Below, in pieces: positions 33,885 to 56,743 of a stretch of DNA of 64,000 nt. Made by a program: the position numbers and the translations under genes. The DNA is from Brevipalpus yothersi (taxonomy: Eukaryota > Arthropoda > Arachnida > Trombidiformes > Tenuipalpidae). Position 1 is the first letter of the stretch. The number at the start of each line of letters is the position of its first letter. The notes under the pieces were generated by a model. The model was given only the letters and a program-made list of their open reading frames with translations, was not told the DNA's origin and did not search any database. The stretch spans positions 124,001 to 188,000 of the forward strand of contig QZCP01000357.1 in assembly GCA_003956705.1 (NCBI GenBank). The letters run 5' to 3'.

Positions 33885-34273
33885 TCAGCGCTTGCGATGA
33901 TCCAGCTCACGAACTGTGGTCAATTTGAATTGAGTTTGAACTGCTCGAGGGAAAAAAGATCTCGGCTCTCCCATGTGATCATGTCCAATGGCACGGAAAC
34001 GAACCACTCGAGCAACTGATGGTTGGAATTGGGCATGATGATGGTGATGGTGTAGTGGAAAAGATTGTGGAAACATGTGGACCATGGGCATAGTTTGAAC
34101 CAGTCGAACATAAGCACGAGCCGGTAGAAGATGGGAATGATGGTGAAAATGGGCTTGACTACTGGTCATAGCCCCAAGAAGCATGGTAACAATAAAAATG
34201 ATGGAAATCTAATGATAATGAATAAGTGGAATCAAATCAGAATCACAGTCATAATTTATCATGAGCTTACCAT
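33885..34273 (-). CDS. Small secreted histidine-rich protein
   Basis: Two exons on the minus strand, 34271-34273 (ATG only, followed by GTAAGC) and 33885-34208 (after CATTAG), encode 108 aa. The joined start MISIIFIVTMLLGAMTSSQA is a clear signal peptide, and this decides the model. The mature part begins HFHHHSHLLPARAYV, has a six-His run (PLHHHHHHAQF), is rich in Arg and Phe, and ends ELDHRKR. It has no cysteines and no recognised family. His clusters suggest binding of divalent metal ions, but this is inference. It lies about 400 nt downstream of the SOD-like secreted protein on the same strand; separate promoters are likely. The ATG-only first exon resembles that of the PNP genes. Confidence 0.65.
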
Positions 34274-34679
34274 TTTTTTCCAATTATGTTTCAACTTATC
34301 AATTGATATGAATTGCAACTCAGTATACGAACTGAGCCTGATGGTTTCTAGTGAGCTGCTTAAATACTTTCCGAATTTCAGTAGAACTTCCCCTAATTAA
34401 ATGGGCTCACTCAATTTCTAATCTAGGGAATCACTGAAATATTAGTTATGCAATCAATTATTTGCAAACAAATTGTGAAACTTGTAGCAAAATTTATTCG
34501 AGTATCGATAATTCAGCACTTTAAATCAATTTGCAATGCTAACTCGAGTATGCATCAAAGATGAGAGCATACTTTTTTGACAAACAAAAGTATCAAAAAA
34601 AGGGGGCACATGGAAAGATTTTTTTTTGTGCCTATTTAAAGGTAAATTTTACACATCAGAGTGGATGCTTTCTCTCTTT

Positions 34680-36462
34680 TCATATACCACTGGCTCTAAT
34701 TACACCACATGCAACCGGAGGTCCCGAGTTACCATCCCTTTTGCTACCCAAATCTGTTCCTCGACCCAAGTCATCAGCTCTCTCGGTGATCTAAAGGAAA
34801 ATTGAAAGGAAAAAAGAAGATTACTCAATCGAAACTTGGGCCTCAAATGTGCTTAATTTTTATTTTCACAGCTATTAACGGTACTTGTGTGAAAGAAGAC
34901 CAAGTTTAGCGAGGGTCACATTTATTGATTGGTATTTTTGCATGTTACTCCTCGCTCCGAAAAACCTTCATCCCTCATCAAATCATGAAATTACTCACCA
35001 CTAAAGTCCGATTGATTATCGAGTAGCCACCTGAAAGGCTGATCAGTAAATCAGTTAAATCGAATGTTGCCACACCATTCTTATCGGCAAATATATTGCC
35101 CAGATCACCAACATGACGATTCCAATCATGCTTACCACCGTGTTCAGTTTTTTGTGGATTATAATGTTCACCAGCCGATAGACAATCATTACCGATTGTT
35201 GGTAGCTCGAGGATGTGCATACCATGAGGTCCAGGAGTAAGACCACTGATTTTACCGTTAATGCTCACAGGTTGATTGCCCTGAAAAGTAGAGGAAAGAT
35301 AATTGATAAATAGTTCCATAAATAAATAGACAATCGTTCCATTGTCGTTTGACGTTTGTGCAAGATACTAACGACTTGGCGAAAAATCACTGTTCCAGTG
35401 ATTGAACCTGGTCCTCTGACTTCTGATATACCACGAATTGATCGTAGAGGTTGACCTCCATATTCATTTGGATAAAAATTATTGGGACTTGGAGGATAAT
35501 TGTCGTTATAGCCTTGCATACCTCCAAGCCAGCCAATTCGTCGACCAAAATCATATGGCTTCATTTCATTCCATGGTTCGTTGGGACGATATGGTGATGG
35601 CTGAGGATAAGCCGATGGATAAGGATAAGTGCTTGGATATGTTGGATAGTAACTTGGATTAGATGAGTAATCTGGGCTTGATCCTCCTTGACCATAGTAA
35701 TGATTTGGTCTTGGATACACAATATCTCGGTAGGATCCTCCTCCATAGTTTTGGTTTTGATAGTTGGGATTGTAATTCGAATAGGTTGGATTGGAATAAG
35801 GTTGCTGATAGGGTTGCTGATAAGGTCGATAATAACTGCCAAAATGATGGAATTGTGTGAGAAACTATTTGCTGTTCATTGATAAAGAAGAAATTGATTT
35901 GCCTCACCTAGAAGATGAGTATCCTGATGAGTATCCAGGGTATTGGTTCCTTGATGGATATTGGCTGTAATAGCGCCAAAATTCTGGATAAGATTCCATG
36001 GAATACTTTTGAGGATAAGAATATGCCCCATATTGGGTGCCCGAAGGTGTACTGTAATAGTATGGATTATATCGAGGTGCAGTTCCATAGAGACCTGAGT
36101 TCATTGATGGGCTGATCACAGAGAAGAAATGGATATGGATGATGATTAATGAATTTAGAAACTATCTAACAAATCGTAAGTAAAAAATCTCAACAGAATT
36201 CACAAGTTTCTTTACGAAGAGAGGTTCACTTCGTTACAAAAATACTTTACCCAAAGTAATCTCTTTGGCCGGACATAATCCGAATGGGTTCCGACGAAAT
36301 TCCACTGGAAGATCTGATTCGCTGATCCCGATTATATTCATAGTAGCCTGGTGGCCAGTACGAGGCCGATGAATATCCTTGAGAGAAAATTCCTTTTGAC
36401 AATGAAATCACGAGCAGCAGTATGAAACTCCATGAAATCAATTCTCGATCTCGTATCTTCAT
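34680..36462 (-). CDS. Secreted SOD-fold protein with Tyr/Pro-rich extension and degenerate copper site
   Basis: Five exons (36251-36462, 35908-36111, 35373-35835, 34999-35280, 34680-34790) join in phase to 423 aa. A signal peptide (MKIRDRELISWSFILLLVIS, then LSKGIFSQG) is followed by about 245 residues rich in Tyr, Pro, Gln, Ser and Asn, with repeats such as RPYQQPYQQPYSNP. A Cu/Zn superoxide dismutase fold occupies about 275-423. In human SOD1 numbering, His46 (GPHGMH), His63 (AGEHYNP), His71, His80 and Asp83 (NRHVGDLG) and both disulfide cysteines (57, 146) remain. His48 is Leu317 (MHILEL), His120 is Thr389 (LVITERADD) and Arg143 is Pro412. Zinc ligands are complete while two copper ligands and the guiding Arg are lost, so dismutase activity is not expected. 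An upstream in-frame ATG at 36735 is rejected because it would bury the signal peptide. Confidence 0.9.
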
Positions 36463-37029
36463 TCTCGATCGTTCGAATGAAGTTGGACAATTCGAATTCC
36501 GAAAAATCCGAGAAAAGTAAGACTCTTTCTCTACAAAGTAAAATTTCGAAATAGCCTTAACCTCTGATGAACTGGAACTCGATATACTAGATACACGATG
36601 CAATGAATGTTCTGTCAACTGGTTATTATTATCACTATTACTGATGTAATCACACTGACAGGCCGAGTGAAACTGAGGTCGATAGATAGGAGAGGAACAA
36701 AAACATTGGATTGCCGAGAAGGAAGCCCATGACAATCGATGCCTGAAATAAATGTCCTAAGGAAGAAAGGGGTTTGTAAAGCAAAAAAGAGGAGGGATCC
36801 CTTTACAAAAGATAGGAAATTACGGGTGCACAGTCTAAATCATCGTCACAGAAAAATGAATCGAGAGCGGCAAAAATGAAGTGAAAGTGGCCCATTGTTA
36901 TGTGTTAGGAGTGCCCGAATTGATGAACAAAAAAACGAATTCTCATTCAACGACACACTACTCACTGAGAGACCTATTTTTTTGCCTTTTTCAATCCAAA
37001 AAAGTGATGAAAAAAAGTTTACCAATAGA

Positions 37030-37060
<31 letters not shown>

Positions 37061-38160
37061 CAGCTAGAGAGAAAACTTGATAGATGATGGCATCAATGTT
37101 GGCCGTAAAAAAGAATTTTTTTCTCTATTCCATCATGTTGCCCGAAAAATTACAAGCATCGAGGAAAAACAAAAATCAGCATCCAAATCAAGCCTTTTGC
37201 CAGAGAGAATACCTTTTCCATGGTGGAATAAGATTTTGATGGAAGAAAACTTTCTTTTCACCCAAGACAGAAGGTCGTCTTGTTCTGAATACAAAAGGTA
37301 CTTTGTCCTTCATCGATTTGTTAACACACCGAAACGGCCCACGAGTAGATCTTGGCGAAATTGGAAAGATCAAAAGTGTGACATAATTGACGATGAATTC
37401 GTCTTAGTTTGAATTAAAGTCGAGTTAGAACATACATTTGGAAAATTTGCAGTTTCAGAAGCTTGTTCGGAGTGGAGAAGTGATTAATTTTTGTGACAAA
37501 AGAGTCTTTGAATGCTTTGCGTTGACGAGTCAAAGTGACTTTTTTTCTAAACAAGTTGAGCTGACATTTTATTGTGTTTCATCCGATTATTCGTTATGCG
37601 GTTTTTACTTTTGTGAACTCAATTCTGACAATTTGTTTAGATGCTTGTATGATTCAAATCCTCACAATCAGACCAACGAGCCGAGATAGAAGATTGATCA
37701 AACCCAAAAAATGTTATTGGAATGTTTCAACTGGCCAATTGATTAAGAGAGGCTCATGAGTTTTTGGACAACTCTCTATGAGGAAAAAATCATAGGAAAA
37801 AAGTTACATAAATTGTGAGTTCCTATCATAGGAAAATGATTGTCATTTTTCTCTAGCTTGCTATCTTTTGTGGATGATATTCAGATCCACTGAGATGAAA
37901 TTTGTGAAAAATAACCAAAATTAATTCATAATCGTTGGAACTGTCTCAAATTGAATATTTGTTTCAAAATATTAAACTGTCGATGAACCCAAATTTTCGA
38001 TCAATTTTGGAAAATTTTAGAGCTGCTTACAGATTGTAGATCTCCAATAGGGATCACAGAAATGAAGAAGAAGTATATTGTTGTTAGAAAATTCTGATTT
38101 ATAGATAATTAATGAGTAAAATTCATCATCATGCTTCCATCATTTTCCTTGCCACAACTG

Positions 38161-38213
<53 letters not shown>

Positions 38214-40519
38214 GTTCAAGGTGATGGAATCATGAAGCATATGAAATGACTCAAGCCACCTTCAAACATGCTGATAGAGCTCAACGCTGCTTGAAGAGAG
38301 GGGAATAATTGAAACGATCCAGAAATTTAAACAGCAATTCATCTACACATGAATCATAAGGGAAGGGTTGAGAGATGAAAATGGGCTCTGATAAAATAGG
38401 GGAAAGAAGTTTCATGGCTTGGAATTGCAGCATGCAGCTCAGATGTTACACAAAGTGTTAGCTAAAGTTGTCACCGAAAAATATCTGGACATTTTGAGCC
38501 TAGATTTGGAGAGCCAATTAGATTCGTGTCTTACATTACATAGTTTCCAGCATCCTGAAATATTCTCATACAATTTGATTGGCTATTCGAGTCTTGGGCT
38601 CAAATATTTCAATATTTTTGGTTGGAGGCCAAAAATCCGTTGATTTGATGATATTTTGATACCATTACTGTTCGAAAGAGTGAAACAAGATATAAAACCA
38701 TCTAATGGAATGTTTGCCAATGTTTAAGGTCTACATTTTATACCAATAACTTTTGACAAGAAAAAGCTCACTGGAAGGTTAAAGTTCAAGTTCAGACCAG
38801 GAAAGCATCTGAAAGTGAGGAGAAAAGTGTTTGCAATCGAGTTCGAAAAGTGGAAGTAAGATTGAAGGAATGCTTAATTATTCAATAATCTTAGATTACA
38901 AAGCCTGAAGTGTACTCACGGTGATAAGAGATTGTAATTGTAGCTCTTAACCAACAATTGTCATGTGAATTACATCTGAAGGACAATCTTTTCAACTCTG
39001 AATAGCTATAATCGATTAACCTAGTATCTAAAATAGAGTCGAAATGATGGTGCTCACAGAATTCTGGAGGAGCGTTAAGATTTTGAGGCAAAAATCATGA
39101 AACTTCATGATCTCTTGAATCATCATGAGTGGCTCAATTGAACAAAACCCAATCAGTCAGACTTGCTGGTAGTTAATTGATGTTATCATCGATCAGCTTC
39201 CAGTGAAGGACAAACTCCTTATTCTGCAAAGTTTACACTTCTCAGACTATTCGTATTCAATTCTTTTAGTTTCAGTCTGGAAAAAATTTGATGTCAAGCC
39301 TTAGAATTACAAGTTTCAAATCGAATTCTAAATCAATAGGAGTTTGATTTCCAAATTAATAAAGAAGTGGTATTGAAGCTCTCACGAGTTTCACTCGGAA
39401 GTATATGATAAATTCATAAACACAAATCGATAGTGGAGATTGAGATCTTCCGGTTACTCTCTTAAACAAGAGATATCTGAAGAAGGTGAGGAAATTCCAG
39501 GAAGAATGTTGATTACTTGATCAAATAATGATTAGATTGAAGCTTAACTGAAATACTTACGTAAGACTTGTGAGAAATTAAACAACTGATAAATATTCCA
39601 CCATCAAGATGAAATTCGACATGGATATCAGAAAAATGGTGGACTGAATTGGAAATCAATTGGTGAAATAATTTTATACATAATTATATATATATATGTA
39701 AGTATCATACTTGGAAGATATTTTCACACATGGAATGTGAAAAAATATAATCCAGTATATCAACAAAAATAGTGAACGTATTGATCAGAATTTAAACATT
39801 TTTTTTCAACAATCGTTCTATGGGTTGGTCAAGAGAGGCAGAAATGTTACTGCTGATCACATGGATGAGAAGCTTCAGACATCGGTGTGCGTTGAAATCA
39901 GAGAGAGGAAAAAAGGACGATATCCGTTTCAAGATTCAAACATTTGACTATTCCTTCTTTCTTCAAGAAAGAGTAGAGAAAAGAAAAAAGGGAGAAGTGC
40001 AAAGAAAATAATCAAGATATAACACATTGTTATCTTCTATGTAATATATATAATATTAAATATAATTAGTCATCACTCAGCCAAGAGAAAGGCCTTGTTC
40101 AGACAATAATTAGACCAACAATGGAATGAATGGCACTTTGCGAACATGAATATATGCTCAATGACCCAAGAACAGAAGCGAGGTGAAAAAACAATTCCTC
40201 GCCAAATATAAAATGAACAATAATGTATTTATGTAATAAATGTTTTCCTATCTGTCTAGAGTTTAGATCACATGTTTGATTTGTAGTTGATTCGTGTATA
40301 CTTTGGATGGCTATGAACGCGAATGATTCTTATGAGTCAATATGAGTGCGTGGTTGAATGTTGTTGTTCTTGAATGCAATGTCAAAGGATTGAGAGGGAA
40401 TAAATTTCAACATAGAAGTTGTGGAAATGCTAGATAATTGGTCCCTCAGAGACTGAAGTCCGTTTTTTGATGAATGTTATAGAATGATGGTGGAAAAAAG
40501 AAAAGAGAAAAGTTTCACT
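36463..40519. other. Intergenic with TC microsatellites
   Basis: About 4 kb between the SOD-like gene and the 3' end of E93, both on the minus strand. It holds (TC)n tracts at 37030-37057 and 38165-38207 and a short TA run near 39680. Open frames at 37077-37412 and 38419-38643 (plus) lack supporting splice signals and similarity. Part of it is probably the E93 3' untranslated region. Confidence 0.6.
38165..38207. repeat. (TC)n tract
   Basis: An uninterrupted CT dinucleotide run. Confidence 0.95.
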
Positions 40520-51491
<10,972 letters not shown>

Positions 51492-54334
51492 TTTGATATG
51501 ATTGCAATTTCAATCATTGAATATTGGCTTCCCTAGTAAATGAAATGACTACTCGTGACCTGGCATCCTCGTGGGGAGAGAGAAGTGATCGAGAGAGAGA
51601 GAGAGAAACTCAAGGGGAAAATGATAGAGAGAGAGAGAAAAAAAAGTGGAATGGCTGTGGTGTGTGTGGTAACCCCAATACGGTTTTGTACTAGTTGCGA
51701 GGTGATTGCTTGCTTTTTTTTGATCGTCAGGACTTGAATGTGGTGATAGAAGAGATGTGACTGTTCAGCACACACACATATATAAACTAGAGAGAGAGAA
51801 AGATGTATCACCAGGAACAGGAATGATGATGATAAACACACACACTCACAGAATCTTCTGTGGTCTGGATTTTTGGAGACTGGAATTGATGAAAGTATAT
51901 AATATTATGTACACACAGTCAATGAGAGAGCACCAGAATGAGGAAAATATACAAGTAAGCAGTGGAAAAAAATATATATAAAAGGGAAAGAAGGGAAAGA
52001 GAAAAAAATAGAGATGATCAAAAAACGGTGAACATATCAAGACACAATCGATTAATCATGTATATATAAACTTTCAAGACACAAGGCATTGATCAAATGA
52101 TAATGATGATGGTGATGATGATGATGATCAAAGGCAAAAATTGGAATTATATGAGAAAAACAAGGAGGAAAGAGAGACAGAGAAAAAAAATATCAGTCAC
52201 CACAGAAAGATCGGAAAATCGAGCGAGACGATTCGATTTCGGAATGGTCCACAACAACAGGTTGGCCGAGAATGAGAGAAAGAGAGAGGAATGTCCGATA
52301 AAAAAAAATGTACTCGACCCAAATACTGTATCGCACACAGACAAATATATATTCACAGGCAATATATCACCGGATGGATTCGAAAAAAAGAGAAGGAAAG
52401 TAATAAATATAACATGGACACACTTGATCAAGAATCCAAATAAGTGGTAAATCTGAAAGCTTGAAGCTTCCAAAAATCTTTTCGTCACTTTTTTTCGTGA
52501 GTCGACGAGAGCTGTTAACAGCACAATTGAGCGGAGAAAATTTCTTCAACGACATCTACTGGACAGGATATAATACAATTTTGACTTTTTTGGACTCTTC
52601 TCAATTTTTCGAAACTAATCATGATTCGAATTGAAAATTCTGCAATCAACTGGCAATCTAACAGTAAATTGAGACTGGACAAACGATAACTACGTCCGAA
52701 TGTCAAGGGTCAAAGTCACTTTCTCTTTCTCTCCCTCTCACTTGTCTTCGTTGACGGCTCACTCTCTCTCTCTCTCTTTGCTCTCTGTTTGCTCTCTCTC
52801 ACTTAGAACTAGAATTCTAGTGGCCTACTGACGAGTGGAAAAAGTTTTAGAACCTGATCTGATGCAAGACCGGGAAGCAGGCCAGATCACATCTTCATCC
52901 ACGTTCTGCTCTTTCACTTTCCCATCATCATCTGTGTGTGCATCATCATACATGTATCTTGTTGGTTGGTAGCCCTTCTTTTTCCATCAGCTATTACATC
53001 CATCCTTTTACACTCACTAAATCCATTTTCCCTTCTTCTTCTTCTCAGTCGCTGTGGCAGCTTTTTTCACATCACTCACACTGTCTGTTGTGAATTTCAT
53101 GCATTTCATGGTCTCAACTCATGATTTGACTTTTTTTTCTTCTTCAATATCTCTCTCCTTCGATATTTCGCTTCTTTTGCAGATCTCCTCACCCGATATT
53201 GATCTCTCAAGATATATCTCTAAATTTTTTTCCCCCTCACTAACTACTGGTTAAGATTGCGTCACCTCTAATCAATTAATTTGAGAAATAGGAATTAACT
53301 ATTGGCTAACTTTTTGATGATTACTCGGAAAACCAGTCATTTTTGTTACCTAAATTAATTTTTTTTTTCGATCATTTTTTCCATCAAACACTGCAATTCG
53401 TTTCGCTGTCTATGTAAAAATTTTCCAAGAAAAGCGAGCGCAATGCACCATTAGTTTGGGTGCATCCGGATCATGGTAATGAGTGATCATTTGCCAGCCT
53501 GTGTGTATGTGAGTACATATATACATGGAAAATGGATCCTCAGCTGCCAACATGCTAGACAAAGAATCTTTGTGGCTAACATGAAAGCTAACAGTTGTTC
53601 TTCAACGAAAGTCTGACGAATACTCACACAAATGGTAAGTTGAAAGGAACCTTGATTGGCTCTTAATATTTCGAAAAGTTATTGAAATACCAATTACGAC
53701 TTATTTTTTTTATCACTTCCTGGCAACTTTGAGCCGTTTAAGCACACTCGATGAAGAAGAACACTGGCTAGGAGGCTTGAGGCTCAGCAAAAATCACCAA
53801 CTTCTTACACAAAAAAGATAACCATACGCACATACGAGGCAATGAAATGAATTTTCGTTCGAACAGTAATCAAGAGCAAAGGAAAACAAATGTCATATTC
53901 TTTAGACATAATAATTCTATTATCTCCAAATTCATGATGAGACCGATATCATCATATTATGATGATGATCAAGGAACAAGTTTACAGAGGACGATCATAA
54001 TTGTGAATGTAAGTGCGTGTTTGTGTGTGTGTGTGTGTGTTGACGAAATTTTCAACCCACCACAAGTTACTTGGAAAACTGAGCCCTTTTTTCCTAGCCT
54101 CTAAAATACATACATACAGTATATACACCAGCTAACACTTTTTACAAGGTCTTCGAGAAATTTGGTTGCACTCCCGGAGGCTACTTTGGCCACCATCATT
54201 AGCCTGCCATCATTGGAGGTTGAATAGAGAGGAAGAAATTCAAGCAATACCCAAGTCTTTCCCGGATCAGGCCCACCAAGTTTCTCTCTCTCTCTCTCTC
54301 TCTTACTTTTTTTTAAGATCAGATGTATCAAAAC

Positions 54335-54382
<48 letters not shown>

Positions 54383-56743
54383 GTTGACGGAAAACTTGAA
54401 CCTCAAAGTAAGTCAACAAGATTCGCCTCAAATCAAATCGATTGCCATCCAATTTCTCTTTATTCACCCCTCTGATGTCACTTTATCATCACCAGTTTTA
54501 TACTATGGGAAATTCTTTTTTTGCGACAAAATTCGTGACCACTTTCAATAATGATAATAACCAATCTTAATGGCTGCTAATAATGATGGTCAAAGGAAAG
54601 ATTCTTTTCTAATCCAAATATGCGCATACATTAAGGCTTACCTACTATCACTTGAGTCATGGTATGTGATAATATCAATAAGATGTTAGAGAAACTCAGT
54701 GATTTTTGTATATTTTGCATATTTTTCTGGTGAAGTTGAGAGTGACTCTCAATCTTATCATGGACACAATTAGAGAATGATATTTTTCATCTTTCCGTTA
54801 TGAATTTGACTTCCGTTAAGCGGGTAAATCGATTATTTTTTCACTCTCAGTCTCTTAGATCCATTTTTCCACGAATTTCGTGATATGAAAGGAGCATTCT
54901 TGTTGCTGATACACATGATGAATGTTACCCAAAAATTCAGCTCAGCCCTAAAAATTCAATCAAAAAGCCATGAATTCTGCAGTATTATGCCTTTTTTTTT
55001 GTGATCAAGAAGACCATGGCTTACTTCCTTGCTCATTGTGAACAATTTTTAGTGTTTTCTACAACTTTATTCATCTTTTCTCTCTCTTTTTCTCTCTCCC
55101 TCTCCCTGAAGTTCTTCAAAGCTGGCCTGAAAAATTGGCAGTGAGTCCCAATTTTTCATCATAATTTCATTTTCATGGCCATCTTTATATTTTGATTGTT
55201 TTTGCCATCAATTTCGTTTCTTCTCGAATTAGAAGATGTCGATAGCAACGTAAAAGTAAATTTACAAATTTATCAAAAATTTCTCAGCAACCAGAAAACA
55301 TCTCAAAATGTTTATTACTCGTCAAACTAGTAAGAAATTATTGAATTTTCAATCGGATCAAAGTGGATGAAAATATTGTACCACCTAAGGTTGCAATATT
55401 TTGGAGAGAAATAAAATCTAACATCCTTGTAACAGTATTTTACTGGACTCTAGACTTTAGCTGTTGGCTATAGAAAATGGAAAGAAAGAGAAACTAGAGA
55501 CATTATCCAGGAAAACCAACCGTTAATCATAATTTTTTTTTCTATTATACAATGGGCTATGAAATTCCCTCTCTCCAATTCTCCTCCGAAAATTTCCCGG
55601 AGCTAAATTGAAGAAAAATGGCTAAAACGAGAATCAAAAATCAAAATTTCGAGCTACGAGAAAAACTTTCATCAATGCAAACTTTTGTAAAAATTACAAT
55701 TTTGGATGAAGCTTGCTTCACATTTCAACATCTGCTGTAACATATAAACACACATACACACATGATTATCGAATATGTTTGTACGACGATTATTGCGAAA
55801 ATTTTCCTCTGATGAGCAGAATAATTATTCAAAACATGTATGCATGATGAAGATGATGAAAGCTGCTCAAATTTTGTGGTACCTTTTGTGTCATCCATCT
55901 CTTGAGCAATATTGTTGATGCCAGGTGACTTTGAACTCGAGCTTACTGCCAGACATTGCTGACGCACTATCATTCTTCACACACACACACATCAATATCA
56001 AGTGGAAAAAGTTTCATAGCATTCTTGAACTACGTGAGCACCGAGATATCGGTGAAACACTGTAGTCATCTGAATTCTTGAAAGTTTCAACTTGAAACAC
56101 CAAAAATTTTCCATACCTACATCGCAAGCTTATCTGTACAACTTTTCAAGAGTCGCCATCAAAAAGAAGAAAAAAAAGCGCACATAGGCAAACACTCCCA
56201 ACTAGACCTTCCAGAACTTAAGGACTGCTTTCAGGAATAGAAAAATTTCTATACAAAATCCACTCACAAATTACTGATATAAATAAAATTTCCGATAAAC
56301 TTCATGATCAAAAACGACTAAATCAAATTATGTCAATGATCAAATAATCAATTAAGAGTATTAAAAATATTGAAATATTGAAATGAAAAAATAATTTTCT
56401 CCTCCTTCATTAACAATTCAATTTTACCGCTTTTTTATAACTATTTTCATGGACTACAGATGTCACTATTAGTTGCCTAGCAACTAAGTAAACAATGTAG
56501 CCGCCGTCTTGCGGCGTAAAGAAATTTCATTTTGATCATCCATTTTCATTGAATTTTTTTGCTGGGAGTCAATTTTTGATGGTGTTCGCAAAAGTTGGAA
56601 TCATGATTGATCCAATTCATTTGCAAGTGATTTGCATTTGTATAGATAATTGTTGACAGTATACTTCTGTGAAGTGGTCAACTGTAGGGCCATATAGTGT
56701 TGGCCCATAGTGTACAGTCATCTTCAAATAATCGTCCATTAGG
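51492..56743. other. Intergenic between divergent E93 and JADE
   Basis: About 5.2 kb that must contain the E93 5' untranslated region and promoter and the JADE promoter. It has GA-rich DNA near 51590-51640, TC tracts at about 52760-52800, 54282-54302 and 54340-54374, (GT)n near 54020-54040, and short TA/CA runs near 51770-51790 and 56790-56840. No coding exon was identified. Confidence 0.6.
54282..54374. repeat. Two (TC)n tracts
   Basis: CT dinucleotide runs at 54282-54302 and 54340-54374. Confidence 0.95.

Noticed and set aside
36463..36735. Upstream in-frame ATG for the SOD-like gene
   Set aside because: It would add 91 Ser-rich residues before a clear signal peptide; the start at 36460-36462 is more likely.
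37077..37412. 111-codon plus-strand frame
   Set aside because: No splice context, no family resemblance, and it lies in AT-rich intergenic DNA.
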